Assembly: GCF_001187915.1 (NCBI RefSeq)
Contig: NZ_LGIU01000049.1
Coordinates: 1 to 64,000, forward strand
Length of the DNA: 64,000 nucleotides
From: Arthrobacter sp. RIT-PI-e
Lineage (GTDB): Bacteria > Actinomycetota > Actinomycetes > Actinomycetales > Micrococcaceae
Reading direction: 5' to 3'
The position numbers and the translations under genes were made by a program. Below the pieces are notes generated by a model, which was not told the origin of the DNA, ran no database searches, and saw only the letters and a program-made list of their open reading frames with translations. How positions within the stretch are numbered: position 1 is the stretch's first letter; every line of letters begins with the position of its first letter. This document shows, one piece after another, positions 8,038 through 16,003 of this stretch.

Positions 8038-9402
8038 CTACAGCCACCCGGGGACCACGAGGACGAGCCAGGCGATGACCGGGCCCGCGACCACCACGAT
8101 GGCGCCGTAGCCGAGGATCTGCTTGTAGAAGCGGTCCTTGTCCGTGCCCTCGGGCGCATTGGCGAGCACCAGGGCGCCGTTGGTGGAGAACGGCGACACG
8201 TCGACGACGGTCGAGGACACGGCGAGCGCCGCGACCACCCCGACGGCGCCGATGGCACCGGTCTCGAGGAACGGGATGGCGAGCGGTATCAGGGCCGCGA
8301 GGATGGCGGTCGAGGACGCGAAGGCGGAGACCACCGCACCGATGTAGCAGATCAGCAGCGCAGCGAGGAGCGGCATGCCGAGGCTTGCGACGCCGTCCGA
8401 GACGTACTCGATGGTGCCGGCGGCCTGCAGGACGCCCACGAAGGTGAGCATCCCGCAGATGAGCAGCACCGTGGACCAGGCGATCTTGTTGACCGCACCG
8501 CTCTGTGCCTTCGGCGAGATGAGGGCGAGGGCCACGGCCACCGTGATGGCCACGAAACCGACGTCGACGCTGAACCCGAGGGCGATCACCGCGAGCGCCA
8601 CCAGACCGAGGATCGTGGCGCCCTGCGAGATGCGGTCCTCGCGGGACCGGGTGGCGACGACGCCGTCGCCCGCCGGGTCGCGCGGACCGTAGGTGCCGCT
8701 CCCGGTGCCCTTGTAGGCGACGTCGGCCCGGCGCATCCCGGGACTGGCATCCAGACGGGCCTCCGCGGCCTCCTCGACGAACTGGGAGACGCGGGAGGAC
8801 AGGAGTGAGCGTCCGCCGAGGACGAGGAACAGGACGACGGCGATGACCAGGTTGAAGACGAAGCTGGCGAGGAAGATGGCGAGCGGGCTGGACTCGAATC
8901 CGGACTGCCCCACGATGTCGTTGACGATCACCCCGTACACGGCGATGGGCGAGAAACCCCCCGCCTGGGCCCCATGGACCACCATCATGCCCATGAGCAG
9001 TGGTGAGATCTTGTGGCGGGCGGCGAGGCCGAGCGGGGCGGGAGCCATGATGGCGACGGCGGCCGGCCCGGGTGCCCCCACCGCCGTGATGACCGCGGTG
9101 ATGAGGAACATCACCCACGGGATCAATGCCACCCTGTTGTTGACGAGCTTCACGGCACCGGAGACCAGCAGGTCGATGGTGCCGTTGTTCTGCGCTATGG
9201 CGAACAGGTAGGTGACGCCGACGAGGGTGAGGAACAGCCCGCCCGGGAACTCCGCGATGATGTCGTCGGTCTCCATGCCGAGGACCACGGCGCCGAGCAG
9301 GAAGGCGCCGACGAAGGCGAGCGCCCCCATGTTGATGGGGAGCACGGTGGCGATCAGGAACATCGCCGCGAGGATGATGATCGACAGGAGCGGAGCAGAC
9401 AT
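8038..9402 (-). CDS. MatC-like SLC13-superfamily dicarboxylate carrier
   Basis: This 454-residue protein is almost entirely hydrophobic, with about ten to twelve predicted membrane segments and a hydrophilic loop near residues 215-255. The N-terminus (MSAPLLSIIILAAMFLIATV) resembles the MatC_N domain of malonate/dicarboxylate carriers in the SLC13/ArsB group of sodium- or proton-coupled symporters. GAPGPAAVAIMAPAPLG and the C-terminal VSSTVVDVSPFSTNGALV fit the paired re-entrant loops that bind substrate in that fold. The ATG at 9402 is preferred over 9480 because it directly precedes the first membrane helix. It is the promoter-proximal gene of the operon with the CoA-transferase and carboxyltransferase. 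Malonate is the best guess for the substrate; succinate or related diacids cannot be excluded. Confidence 0.8.
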   Translation of the reverse strand: MSAPLLSIIILAAMFLIATVLPINMGALAFVGAFLLGAVVLGMETDDIIAEFPGGLFLTLVGVTYLFAIAQNNGTIDLLVSGAVKLVNNRVALIPWVMFLITAVITAVGAPGPAAVAIMAPAPLGLAARHKISPLLMGMMVVHGAQAGGFSPIAVYGVIVNDIVGQSGFESSPLAIFLASFVFNLVIAVVLFLVLGGRSLLSSRVSQFVEEAAEARLDASPGMRRADVAYKGTGSGTYGPRDPAGDGVVATRSREDRISQGATILGLVALAVIALGFSVDVGFVAITVAVALALISPKAQSGAVNKIAWSTVLLICGMLTFVGVLQAAGTIEYVSDGVASLGMPLLAALLICYIGAVVSAFASSTAILAALIPLAIPFLETGAIGAVGVVAALAVSSTVVDVSPFSTNGALVLANAPEGTDKDRFYKQILGYGAIVVVAGPVIAWLVLVVPGWL

Positions 9403-9582
9403 CGTCGTCCTTCGGGAGGGAGCAGGTGATGTGAGGTACGCTACAGCGTTCCGGCCCGACCTTGGAGATCGGTACTGCATCCGGGCAGGGCGCGTGACCC
9501 GCAGGGCAGGTGAACCCGGACATGACGACGGCCGGCCCCCTGTGCGGGAACCGGCCGCCTTCCGTGCTCGGCAGTGTGGGCG

Positions 9583-10047
9583 TCAGGCCTCGGACACCTG
9601 CGCCGCGAGATTCGCGAGGGTGGACTCGAGATCCTCCTGGGGCACCGCCGGGAAGCTGATCTTCTTGAGGAGCTCCTTGTCCGTCACGCCCGACCAGTCG
9701 TAGGTCACGGACACGTCGGTGGAATCGGGGCCGGCAGCCTCGAGGCGCCAGACCCACTCCCATCCCGGGGGCTCCTCGCCCGCGGGGGCGGTCTTCCAGG
9801 CGAGCAGCTTGTTCTCGTCGTAGCCGATCACGTGGTTGTCCGTCTGGTAGTCACCGCCCATCTTGTCCCAGTTCATGTTCATGGTGAACTTCTGGCCGGC
9901 ACCCGTGATGCGGTTGGACTTGCTGTCCGACTGCACCATGCCGGAGCCGTCGAGGGCCGCGTGGTTCTCGGGGTTGGAGAGGAAGTGGAAGATTGCTTTC
10001 GCCGGGGCGTCGATGGTGCGCTGGGCGGAAATGCTCGTCTCGGTCAT
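9583..10047 (-). CDS. SRPBCC family protein
   Basis: This 154-residue protein has the helix-grip (START-like) SRPBCC pattern: an N-terminal strand with RTIDAPAKAIFHFLSNPENHAALDGSG, a curved sheet, and a long C-terminal helix (EDLESTLANLAAQV). The fold makes a deep hydrophobic pocket for lipids, aromatic polyketides or similar ligands. Its exact role is unknown. It is full length for the family. It is separated by about 180 bases from the carrier operon downstream, with a GC-rich inverted repeat near 9527-9554 that could end its transcript. The neighbouring gene at 10238 belongs to the same superfamily but is only distantly similar. Confidence 0.75.
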   Translation of the reverse strand: MTETSISAQRTIDAPAKAIFHFLSNPENHAALDGSGMVQSDSKSNRITGAGQKFTMNMNWDKMGGDYQTDNHVIGYDENKLLAWKTAPAGEEPPGWEWVWRLEAAGPDSTDVSVTYDWSGVTDKELLKKISFPAVPQEDLESTLANLAAQVSEA

Positions 10048-10237
10048 GTCGATGTGCTCCTTCGTTTCGTGGTGACGGGTTCCCCGCGTCCCATGTCAGG
10101 AGCTACGGTGCGAACCCTTCCCCCGCTCCACCCTGCCACGTCTTGCGGAATCATGATCCACTTCCCGGCGGCTGGCCCCGCAGTGCGGCGGGGAGCGGCC
10201 ACGGACCCGGTTCCCGCCTGCGGATCCGGAGCCCTGT

Positions 10238-10732
10238 CTAGTCGGCGAACTGCTCGCGGTACCGGTCCACGTACACGTCCCAGAGGGCCGGGTCCTGGCC
10301 GAGGTCCCGCTTGTTGAGGAAGTCGTCCAGGCCCGCGATGGTCAGGTGCCAGCCGGCAGCCATGGTGGCGGAGTGGCGCGGACTGCCCGGTGTCAGCAGG
10401 AGCACCAGGCTCGTCCCGTTGTCCCCGGTGCGCGTCAGCTCCCAGCGCAGGGTGTCCTTCTCCCAGGTGTAGGCGAGCACCGAGGGCCGCTCCGCCTCGA
10501 GCACCACCCCGCGCAACGGCTTCTGGTCGGCGTACCGGAAGAGGATCTCCTCGTCCTTCCGGGGCTCGAACTCGAGCTCGCACGGGAACCAGTACAGGAG
10601 TTTGTCCGCTTCCGTCAGGTGCTTCCACAGCACCACTGGCGGGAACGCGAACTGGAACTCCAGCCGCAGGACGGTACCGCCGTCGTCGCTGGTGGTCCTG
10701 CTGACGATCGGCTCTACGTTCTCGGAAGTCAC
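10238..10732 (-). CDS. SRPBCC/AHSA1-like protein
   Basis: This 164-residue protein resembles the AHSA1 branch of the START/SRPBCC fold: FQFAFPPVVLWKHLTEADKLLYWFP near residues 26-50, then beta strands ending in WELTRTGDNGTSLVLLLTPG, and a final helix after AGWHLTIAGLDDFL. Such proteins bind hydrophobic ligands or partner proteins; the function here is not known. The ATG at 10732 is followed directly by conserved sequence. It lies 190 bases upstream of the other SRPBCC gene on the same strand, so they may form a loose pair, though the gap could hold its own promoter. Confidence 0.75.
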   Translation of the reverse strand: MTSENVEPIVSRTTSDDGGTVLRLEFQFAFPPVVLWKHLTEADKLLYWFPCELEFEPRKDEEILFRYADQKPLRGVVLEAERPSVLAYTWEKDTLRWELTRTGDNGTSLVLLLTPGSPRHSATMAAGWHLTIAGLDDFLNKRDLGQDPALWDVYVDRYREQFAD

Positions 10733-10996
10733 ACCCCAAGTCTAGGCCGGGTACCGGGCGGGGTCCGGCACACCCGGGTCGGCCCGGCGTCCACCGGACG
10801 GACAGGAGCGCCCGGGAGGGCACCGGCGTGCATGGTGGAGGTGCCGATCGTGGTCCGCAGGGAGGCGGCGGAGGGTGGTCCGGTCGGCACCGAGGAGACC
10901 CCCGGTGTCAAGGACGAGGACGACGACGGCGGGCCCGGGCTCCGTGGCGGCCCTGCGCCGTAGTGTGGGGAAGAACCGCGAGACGAAGGGTGCATG

Positions 10997-11263
10997 ATGG
11001 GATTCTTCACCGACAGCCTGGGTCGGCAGACCGTGTTCCAGAAGCCGAACGCCCCGATCCTCGGGTGGGCGCTGCTGGGTGCGGCGTCGTTCCTGGCCCT
11101 GGAGGACGAGAACCGCGAGCGCCTGCGCGTCGCGAGCTCGGTGAGCCTGGCCCTCTGGGCGGCGCTGGAGCTGCTCACCGGTCACAGTGGTTTCCGCCGG
11201 AGTTCCGGGGCGCTGACGCTCACCTGGCTCTGGCGCCGGTTCGTCCCGGCGCTCCGCGGCTGA
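10997..11263 (+). CDS. Small conserved-looking membrane protein (88 aa), unknown function
   Basis: The product is 88 residues, with one clear hydrophobic segment (APILGWALLGAASFLAL, about residues 19-35) and a second weaker one around SVSLALWAALELL. The C-terminus is basic (LWRRFVPALRG). I do not recognise the family. Two ATG codons are adjacent (10994 and 10997); the GAAGGG at 10985-10990 is better spaced for the second. It is monocistronic and converges with the alcohol dehydrogenase gene across a hairpin at 11353-11384. Confidence 0.6.
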   Translation: MGFFTDSLGRQTVFQKPNAPILGWALLGAASFLALEDENRERLRVASSVSLALWAALELLTGHSGFRRSSGALTLTWLWRRFVPALRG

Positions 11264-11352
11264 GTCGCGACCTCACCATCGGCGCTCGGGTGCCGCTGAT
11301 GATCGCGGCGCTCGACCGCGTCCAGGGCACGGTGCCGCCCCCGGGACGACGA

Positions 11353-11384
11353 TCGGCCGCCCTCCCCGCAGGGTGGACGGCCGA
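11353..11384. terminator. Hairpin between convergent genes
   Basis: Inverted arms TCGGCCG (11353-11359) and CGGCCGA (11378-11384) enclose an inner CCCT/AGGG pairing. The hairpin lies between the stop of the small membrane protein gene and the stop of the alcohol dehydrogenase gene, so it could terminate both. No T-run follows on either strand. Confidence 0.45.
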
Positions 11385-11402
11385 CCGGTGGGAAGCTCGG
11401 GT

Positions 11403-12446
11403 CTAGACGAGCGTCGCGGTGTCGATGACGAAGCGGTAGCGCACGTCGGAGGACAGCACGCGGTCGTAGGCCTCGTTGATGGCGTCCGCCCCGATGACCT
11501 CGACCTCGGGGGCGATCCCGTGCTCGGCGCAGAAGTCGAGCATCTCCTGGGTCTCGCGGATACCGCCGATGCTGGATCCCGCGAAGGAGCGCCGCTGGTT
11601 GAACAGCGTGAACACGTGCAGGGGCAGGGCGTCCGCGGGGGCGCCCACGTTGACCATGGTCCCGTTGAGCCGGAGCAGCGAGAGGTAGGCATCGAGGTCG
11701 ATCTTCGCGCTCACGGTGTTGATGATGAGGTCGAAGGTGTTGGTCAGCTTCTCGAAGGTGCCGGCGTCACCGGTGGCGTAGTAGTCCGTGGCCCCGAAAC
11801 GCTTGCCGTCCTCCTGCTTGCTCAGGGTCTGCGACAGCACGGTCACCTCGGCGCCCATGGCGGCGGCGATCTTCACGGCCATGTGGCCGAGCCCGCCGAG
11901 TCCCACCACGGCCACCTTCTTGCCGGGCCCGGCGTTCCAGTGGTTCAGCGGTGAGTAGGTGGTGATCCCGGCGCAGAGCAGCGGAGCGGCGGCGTCGTAG
12001 GGGATGCTCTCGGGCACGGAGAGCACGAAGTCCTCCACCACCACCACGTGGGTGGAGTACCCGCCCTGGGTGATGCTGCCGTCCACGTCCTTGGCCCCGT
12101 AGGTGCCGATGTTGCCCTCGAGGCAGTACTGCTCCTCACCCTGGAGGCAGTTCTCGCACTCCCGGCACGAGTTCACCATGCAGCCCACGCCCACGCGGTC
12201 ACCGACCTTGTGACGGATCACCTCGGAGCCGGTCTCCTCGACCACGCCCACGATCTCGTGGCCCACGGTCAGGGGGTACTGCTGCTGGCCCCACTCGCCG
12301 CGGACGGTATGGATGTCGGAGTGGCAGATCCCGGCGTACGCGATCTTGATCAGGACGTCCTTGGCGCCGACGTCGCGGCGCTCGATCGTGGTGGGGACGA
12401 GGGGTTCGGTGGCGGACGTGGCGGCATAGGCCTGAACGGTCTTCAT
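11403..12446 (-). CDS. Zinc-dependent NAD(P) alcohol dehydrogenase
   Basis: This 347-residue medium-chain dehydrogenase oxidises alcohols or reduces aldehydes with NAD(P). The catalytic zinc site is read as Cys41 in [10 protein letters not shown] plus His63-Glu64 in VGHEIVGV. The structural zinc ligands are Cys94, Cys97, Cys100 and Cys108 in NSCRECENC and QYC. The Rossmann nucleotide loop is [17 protein letters not shown] near residue 172. The overall pattern is closest to the cinnamyl-alcohol/YahK-like branch, which often prefers NADPH and broad aldehyde substrates. Length is typical. It appears to be transcribed alone; the NhaA gene upstream starts a separate unit and ends 63 bases before it. 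Confidence 0.9.
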   Translation of the reverse strand: MKTVQAYAATSATEPLVPTTIERRDVGAKDVLIKIAYAGICHSDIHTVRGEWGQQQYPLTVGHEIVGVVEETGSEVIRHKVGDRVGVGCMVNSCRECENCLQGEEQYCLEGNIGTYGAKDVDGSITQGGYSTHVVVVEDFVLSVPESIPYDAAAPLLCAGITTYSPLNHWNAGPGKKVAVVGLGGLGHMAVKIAAAMGAEVTVLSQTLSKQEDGKRFGATDYYATGDAGTFEKLTNTFDLIINTVSAKIDLDAYLSLLRLNGTMVNVGAPADALPLHVFTLFNQRRSFAGSSIGGIRETQEMLDFCAEHGIAPEVEVIGADAINEAYDRVLSSDVRYRFVIDTATLV

Positions 12447-12509
12447 GGGGTTTCTCCTACGGGAGCGGGTGGCGCACAGGAGGCGCGCCGGAAGTCTGGG
12501 AGCTTCAGC

Positions 12510-13937
12510 CTAACGGTCCTCGACGACATCCGCGGCGCCGCCGGCACCCGGCCGCGGCAGTGCCGCGGCCCGCCGGTACGCCCGGTTGCGGCCCGAGAGC
12601 AGCACGGAACCGAGCACCGCCGCGATGAGCGACCCGGCCAGGATGGCCACCTTCGCGTGGTCGTCCGCGGGGGTTCCCTGACCGAACCCGAGCTCGCTGA
12701 TCAGCAGCGACACCGTGAAGCCCACACCGGCGAGGATCGCCACACCGATGACGTCGGGCCAGGTGAGGCCCGGATCGAGGGTGGCCCTGGTGGCCCGGGT
12801 CACCACCAGGGTGGCGAGCACGATCCCGATCGGCTTGCCGAGGACGAGGGCCACCATGATCCCGATCGCGATGGGATCGCTGACCGCCGCTGCCAGCCCC
12901 TCCAAGCCGCCGATCGCCACGCCGGCCGAGAAGAAGGCGAACATGGGTACCGCGAACCCTGCGGAGAGCGGGCGGATCCGGTGTTCCAGGGTGTCCGCCA
13001 GGCCATGGGGCTGGACGTCGTGGGCCTTGGGTGTGTCCTGGGCGGGGGGTGCGTCGGCCGGGTGCCCGGGGTCCTCGATGTCCGTGGTGTCCACACTCCG
13101 CGGGAGCACGGGGATGGTGAAGCCGAGCAGCACGCCCGCCACCGTGGCATGGACGCCGGACTCGTGGACCAGCGCCCACACCACGACGGCGAGGGGCAGC
13201 AGGAGTACCCAGCCCGCCCAGGCCCGGCGTTGGAAGAGGGCTGCGAACCGCTGCGCCAGGAAGGCGAAGGCGGCCAGCGGCAGGATCGCGATGAGCAGCG
13301 GCGAGACGTGGATGTCCTCCGAGTAGAAGAACGCGATGATGGTGATGGCCAGGAGGTCGTCCACCACGGCGAGGGTCAGCAGGAAGATGCGCAGCGAGCT
13401 CGGCAGGTTCGAGCCGACAACGGCGAGCACGGCGACGGCGAACGCGATGTCCGTGGCGGTGGGGACCGCCCACCCCCGCAGTGCCTCGGCCCCGGCACCG
13501 ATCGTGACGGCCACGTAGATCAGGGCGGGCACGACCACGCCGCCCACGGCCGCGGCCACGGGGACGACGGCGCGGTCGAACTTCCGGAGGTCCCCGGCCA
13601 CGAACTCCCGCTTGAGTTCCAGGCCCGCGAGGAAGAAGAAGACGGCGAGCAGACCGTCCGCCGCCCAGGCGCCGACGCTCAGTTCCAGGTGCCAGGGCGC
13701 GTACCCGAACCGGAGGTCCCGGACGGCGAAGTAGGTGTCCGCGGCACCGGTGTTGGCGAGGATCAGTGCGGCGATCGTGGCGACGAGGAGCAGGGCCCCG
13801 CCCACCGTCTCCCTGCGCAGGATCTCGGGAATCCGTGGCCGCTGCGGGGAGCCGTCCCCGGTCCCGGTGGTGTTCCCGGGATGGTCCCCGGCGGCGGAGG
13901 AGTTCGGGGTCGAGGTGGAATGCGGGTGGTCGGTCAT
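12510..13937 (-). CDS. nhaA: Na+/H+ antiporter NhaA
   Basis: The 475-residue protein matches NhaA, an inner-membrane antiporter exporting sodium for protons and so controlling pH and salt balance. Conserved family segments are visible: [15 protein letters not shown], the [16 protein letters not shown] segment carrying the Asp of the ion pathway, and [18 protein letters not shown] with the paired Asp residues of the ion-binding site. [20 protein letters not shown] and LGKPIGI follow. The N-terminal 35 residues and a loop of about 40 residues near position 275 are hydrophilic and rich in Pro/Asp, longer than in the Escherichia coli protein. It appears monocistronic. Confidence 0.93.
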   Translation of the reverse strand: MTDHPHSTSTPNSSAAGDHPGNTTGTGDGSPQRPRIPEILRRETVGGALLLVATIAALILANTGAADTYFAVRDLRFGYAPWHLELSVGAWAADGLLAVFFFLAGLELKREFVAGDLRKFDRAVVPVAAAVGGVVVPALIYVAVTIGAGAEALRGWAVPTATDIAFAVAVLAVVGSNLPSSLRIFLLTLAVVDDLLAITIIAFFYSEDIHVSPLLIAILPLAAFAFLAQRFAALFQRRAWAGWVLLLPLAVVVWALVHESGVHATVAGVLLGFTIPVLPRSVDTTDIEDPGHPADAPPAQDTPKAHDVQPHGLADTLEHRIRPLSAGFAVPMFAFFSAGVAIGGLEGLAAAVSDPIAIGIMVALVLGKPIGIVLATLVVTRATRATLDPGLTWPDVIGVAILAGVGFTVSLLISELGFGQGTPADDHAKVAILAGSLIAAVLGSVLLSGRNRAYRRAAALPRPGAGGAADVVEDR

Positions 13938-14111
13938 CGGGGTCCTTCGTCTGGTCGCGCGGATGGGAGCGCCGACCAGACTTCCCGGCTCACCAGTGTC
14001 CTACCCTAACCCGTGCCCTCGCTCGCAGACAGCCGCATCGCGGATCCGCGCTCGGACACCGTCCGGGAATGTCCTCCTGCCGGCGGTGCGGTTCTGCGGG
14101 CGGTGGTCCGC

Positions 14112-14783
14112 TCAGCGGGCCAGGGCGTCCACCAGATCGGTGAGGCGTGTGACCCGGAGGTCCGGTGGGGTCGGGGCATCCGGGTAGGGCGATCCCGCGC
14201 GATCCACCCATGCAGTGCGGAACCCCACCCGCGCGGCACCGTGGAGGTCCCACGGGTGCGCCGCGACGAGCACGACGTCGTCCGCATCCCTGCCCAGGGC
14301 CTGCAACGCATGGGCGTAGGACTCGGGGGCGGGCTTCCAGCGCGGCGCGCCCTCTACGGACAGCACGGCGGAGAACTGCTCCCGCACACCCGCGCGCTCC
14401 AGGAGCCCCTCCGCGGTCGATGCCGACCCGTTGGTCAGGGCGGCGATCTCGAACCCGGCACCGGCCAGCGCACGGATGCCGTCGGGCACGTCCTCGTGGA
14501 CGGGGAGCTCCCGCAGGGCGTGCAGCACGTGGGCCACGGCGTCGTCGAGGTCACGGTTGAGGAGCTGTCCCACGAGCACGCTCCGCAGGGCGTCCTCCGC
14601 CACCTGCACGAACGGGGGATTACCGCCGGCGAGTGCCAGGGCGAAGCCGTCCCGCAGCACCGCGGCGAACCAGTGGGCCGAGAGCTGCGGCGGCACACCG
14701 ATCTCCTCGAAGTGCTGGGTCATGCGGCCCATGTCGGAGAGCGTCCCGTTGACGTCGAACAGCACCAGCGGCAGATCCGTCAC
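14112..14783 (-). CDS. HAD-superfamily hydrolase, haloacid dehalogenase type II-like
   Basis: This 223-residue protein has all four HAD motifs: the nucleophile Asp10 in LVLFDVNGTL, the Ser/Thr of motif II in LTNGSASTAEG, the Lys of motif III in RWKPAPESYAHAL, and the acidic/His motif IV in VLVAAHPWDLHGA. The cap arrangement and AHPWDL resemble type II haloacid dehalogenases, but related phosphatases share them, so the substrate is open. The start ATG overlaps the stop of the upstream DUF2630 gene by four bases, showing a coupled two-gene unit. Confidence 0.85.
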   Translation of the reverse strand: MTDLPLVLFDVNGTLSDMGRMTQHFEEIGVPPQLSAHWFAAVLRDGFALALAGGNPPFVQVAEDALRSVLVGQLLNRDLDDAVAHVLHALRELPVHEDVPDGIRALAGAGFEIAALTNGSASTAEGLLERAGVREQFSAVLSVEGAPRWKPAPESYAHALQALGRDADDVVLVAAHPWDLHGAARVGFRTAWVDRAGSPYPDAPTPPDLRVTRLTDLVDALAR

Positions 14784-15025
14784 TGGCGGTACCCCTCCAC
14801 CTGGCCCACCGGACGGGTGTCGGCCTCCGCGGGATCCTCACCGGCGTCGGCCTTGGCCCGCCGCTGGCGCAGCAGGTCCCAGCACTGGTCCAGGTCCTCC
14901 TCCACCCGCTTCAGCCGGGTGGCGCGGTCCTGGCCCTCGCCGTCCACGGCGTCCTGCGGTGTGCGGAGCTCGTGCTCCTCCTGGACCAGTGCCTGGATGC
15001 GCTGCAGGATGTCCTGATCGTCCAT
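14780..15025 (-). CDS. DUF2630 family protein
   Basis: This 81-residue acidic, helical protein begins with MDDQDILQRIQALVQEEHEL, the typical opening of DUF2630. Its middle part (RLKRVEEDLDQCWDLLRQRR) is predicted coiled coil. The C-terminus carries the EADTRPVGQVEGY segment seen in the family. Function is unknown. It is the first gene of a two-gene unit with the HAD hydrolase (four-base overlap). Confidence 0.85.
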   Translation of the reverse strand: MDDQDILQRIQALVQEEHELRTPQDAVDGEGQDRATRLKRVEEDLDQCWDLLRQRRAKADAGEDPAEADTRPVGQVEGYRQ

Positions 15026-15165
15026 GATGTGTTCCTCTCGTCGTGGCCCGCGGGGCGGGACCGAACAATGATCAGCAGGCTTTCCATCAGGCTACTGAGG
15101 TGCCGCCACAAAGACCAGGAGCCCGTTCCACTGCTCGATCCCCCTGCTCGATCCCTCCCCCGAAT

Positions 15166-15193
15166 TTGGCGGGAGGCCCGGATGCCCTAAGCT
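15166..15193 (+). promoter_or_regulatory. Probable sigma-70-type promoter of tRNA-Val
   Basis: A TTGGCG hexamer at 15166-15171 and TAAGCT at 15188-15193 are 16 bases apart. A start about seven bases further on would leave only a short leader before the tRNA at 15209. Confidence 0.45.
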
Positions 15194-15208
15194 GTGGGAG
15201 AACCATCT

Positions 15209-15282
15209 GCCTGTGTAGCTCAGTCTGGTAGAGCATCCGCTTCACACGCGGAAGGCCCGGGGATCGAGGCCCCGCGCAGGCA
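15209..15282 (+). tRNA. tRNA-Val (CAC)
   Basis: A full cloverleaf folds by eye. The acceptor GCCTGTG pairs with CGCAGGC (one G-T pair). The anticodon stem TCCGC/GCGGA encloses loop TTCACAC with anticodon CAC at 15243-15245. The T stem is CGGGG/CCCCG. The T loop reads ATCGAGG, with A in place of the near-universal T54. The 3' CCA is not encoded. Confidence 0.9.
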
Positions 15283-15295
15283 CGAGGATTCACGG

Positions 15296-15325
15296 AAGGC
15301 CCGCATCGGATCCGATGCGGGCCTT
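15296..15325 (+). terminator. Terminator hairpin after tRNA-Val
   Basis: A perfect 30-base palindrome (15 bases per arm, AAGGCCCGCATCGGA then its complement) directly follows the tRNA. A CTTC tail follows, as expected for an intrinsic terminator in a GC-rich genome. Confidence 0.7.
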
Positions 15326-15350
15326 CTTCATGCCCGGAGGGGTGAGATGT

Positions 15351-15377
15351 CTGGCACTCGCAGGGGGAGAGTGCTAA
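15351..15377 (+). promoter_or_regulatory. CIRCE-like HrcA operator overlapping the hsp20 promoter
   Basis: CTGGCACTC (15351-15359), nine bases, then GAGTGCTAA (15369-15377) fits the CIRCE consensus TTAGCACTC-N9-GAGTGCTAA. The left arm matches at 7 of 9 positions and the right arm at all 9. It overlaps the likely promoter (TGGCAC at 15352-15357, TAATAT at 15375-15380, 17-base spacer), so HrcA binding would block transcription. Confidence 0.75.
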
Positions 15378-15387
15378 TATTTTTCTA

Positions 15388-15408
15388 GTTGAGCGAAGGG
15401 CGCTCAAC
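15388..15408 (+). promoter_or_regulatory. HAIR-like HspR operator upstream of hsp20
   Basis: GTTGAGC (15388-15394), seven bases, then GCTCAAC (15402-15408) is a perfect inverted repeat. It fits the HspR-associated inverted repeat CTTGAGT-N7-ACTCAAG with conserved TTGAG/CTCAA cores. It lies just downstream of the -10 element, at or after the expected transcription start. Confidence 0.75.
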
Positions 15409-15454
15409 CTTTTCACCCCACCTGCCGGTGGCAACCACAGAGGAGTTGTTTTCG

Positions 15455-15898
15455 ATGACCATGAAATTCGATCCCTTCCGTGACCTGGACCGCGTTACCG
15501 GTGCCCTGCTGAACGGCCGTCCCGGCCCTCGGCTCATGCCCATGGACCTCTACCGCGAGCAGGACCACTACGTCCTCGCCGCCGATCTCCCGGGGATCGA
15601 CCCGGGGTCGGTGGACATCGACGTGGACGGTCAGCTCCTGACCATCCGTGCCGAACGCACCCTCGGGGCGGCCGAGGGTGTCAAGTGGCTGACCCGCGAG
15701 CGCGAGAGCGGATCCTTCCTCCGCCAGCTCAACCTTGGTCAGGGCATCGACACCGACGGCATCTCCGCCCGCTACGAGAACGGCGTGCTCAGCGTGATGA
15801 TCCCGGTCAGCGAGCGGGCCAAGCCGCGGAAGATCCAGGTGCTCGACGCCGGTACCTCCGCCCCGGTGAAGGCGTCGCAGGAGGCCGTGGAGGCCTAG
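15455..15898 (+). CDS. Hsp20/alpha-crystallin small heat shock protein
   Basis: The 147-residue protein is an alpha-crystallin-type chaperone that holds unfolding proteins for refolding by other chaperones. It starts MTMKFDPFRDLDRVTGALL. The crystallin domain begins at about residue 30 with MPMDLYREQDHYVLAADLPG and continues through VDIDVDGQLLTIRAERT. Near the end it has the family signature YENGVLSVMIPVSERAKPRKIQV. AGGAG at 15441-15445 supports the ATG at 15455; an upstream in-frame TTG at 15389 falls inside the HspR operator and is rejected. The promoter carries both CIRCE-like and HAIR-like operators, so heat induction through HrcA and HspR is likely. A terminator follows, so it is monocistronic. 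Confidence 0.93.
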   Translation: MTMKFDPFRDLDRVTGALLNGRPGPRLMPMDLYREQDHYVLAADLPGIDPGSVDIDVDGQLLTIRAERTLGAAEGVKWLTRERESGSFLRQLNLGQGIDTDGISARYENGVLSVMIPVSERAKPRKIQVLDAGTSAPVKASQEAVEA

Positions 15899-15914
15899 TC
15901 CCCCACCGTTCGAA

Positions 15915-15947
15915 GGGCAGGACCCCGGAAGTTGCGGGGTCCTGCCC
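15915..15947 (+). terminator. Intrinsic terminator after hsp20
   Basis: A 13-base-pair GC-rich stem (GGGCAGGACCCCG and its complement) closes a seven-base loop 16 bases after the hsp20 stop. A short pyrimidine tail follows. Confidence 0.75.
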
Positions 15948-16003
15948 CTCCGCGTGCCACACACGCCTTGCGGATCCGACCGGAAGGCGCGAAGGATGGC
16001 CGT

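Noticed and set aside
12048-14009. 653-residue plus-strand open frame
   Set aside because: Antisense to alcohol dehydrogenase and NhaA; His/Gly/Glu repeats come from the complement of hydrophobic codons.
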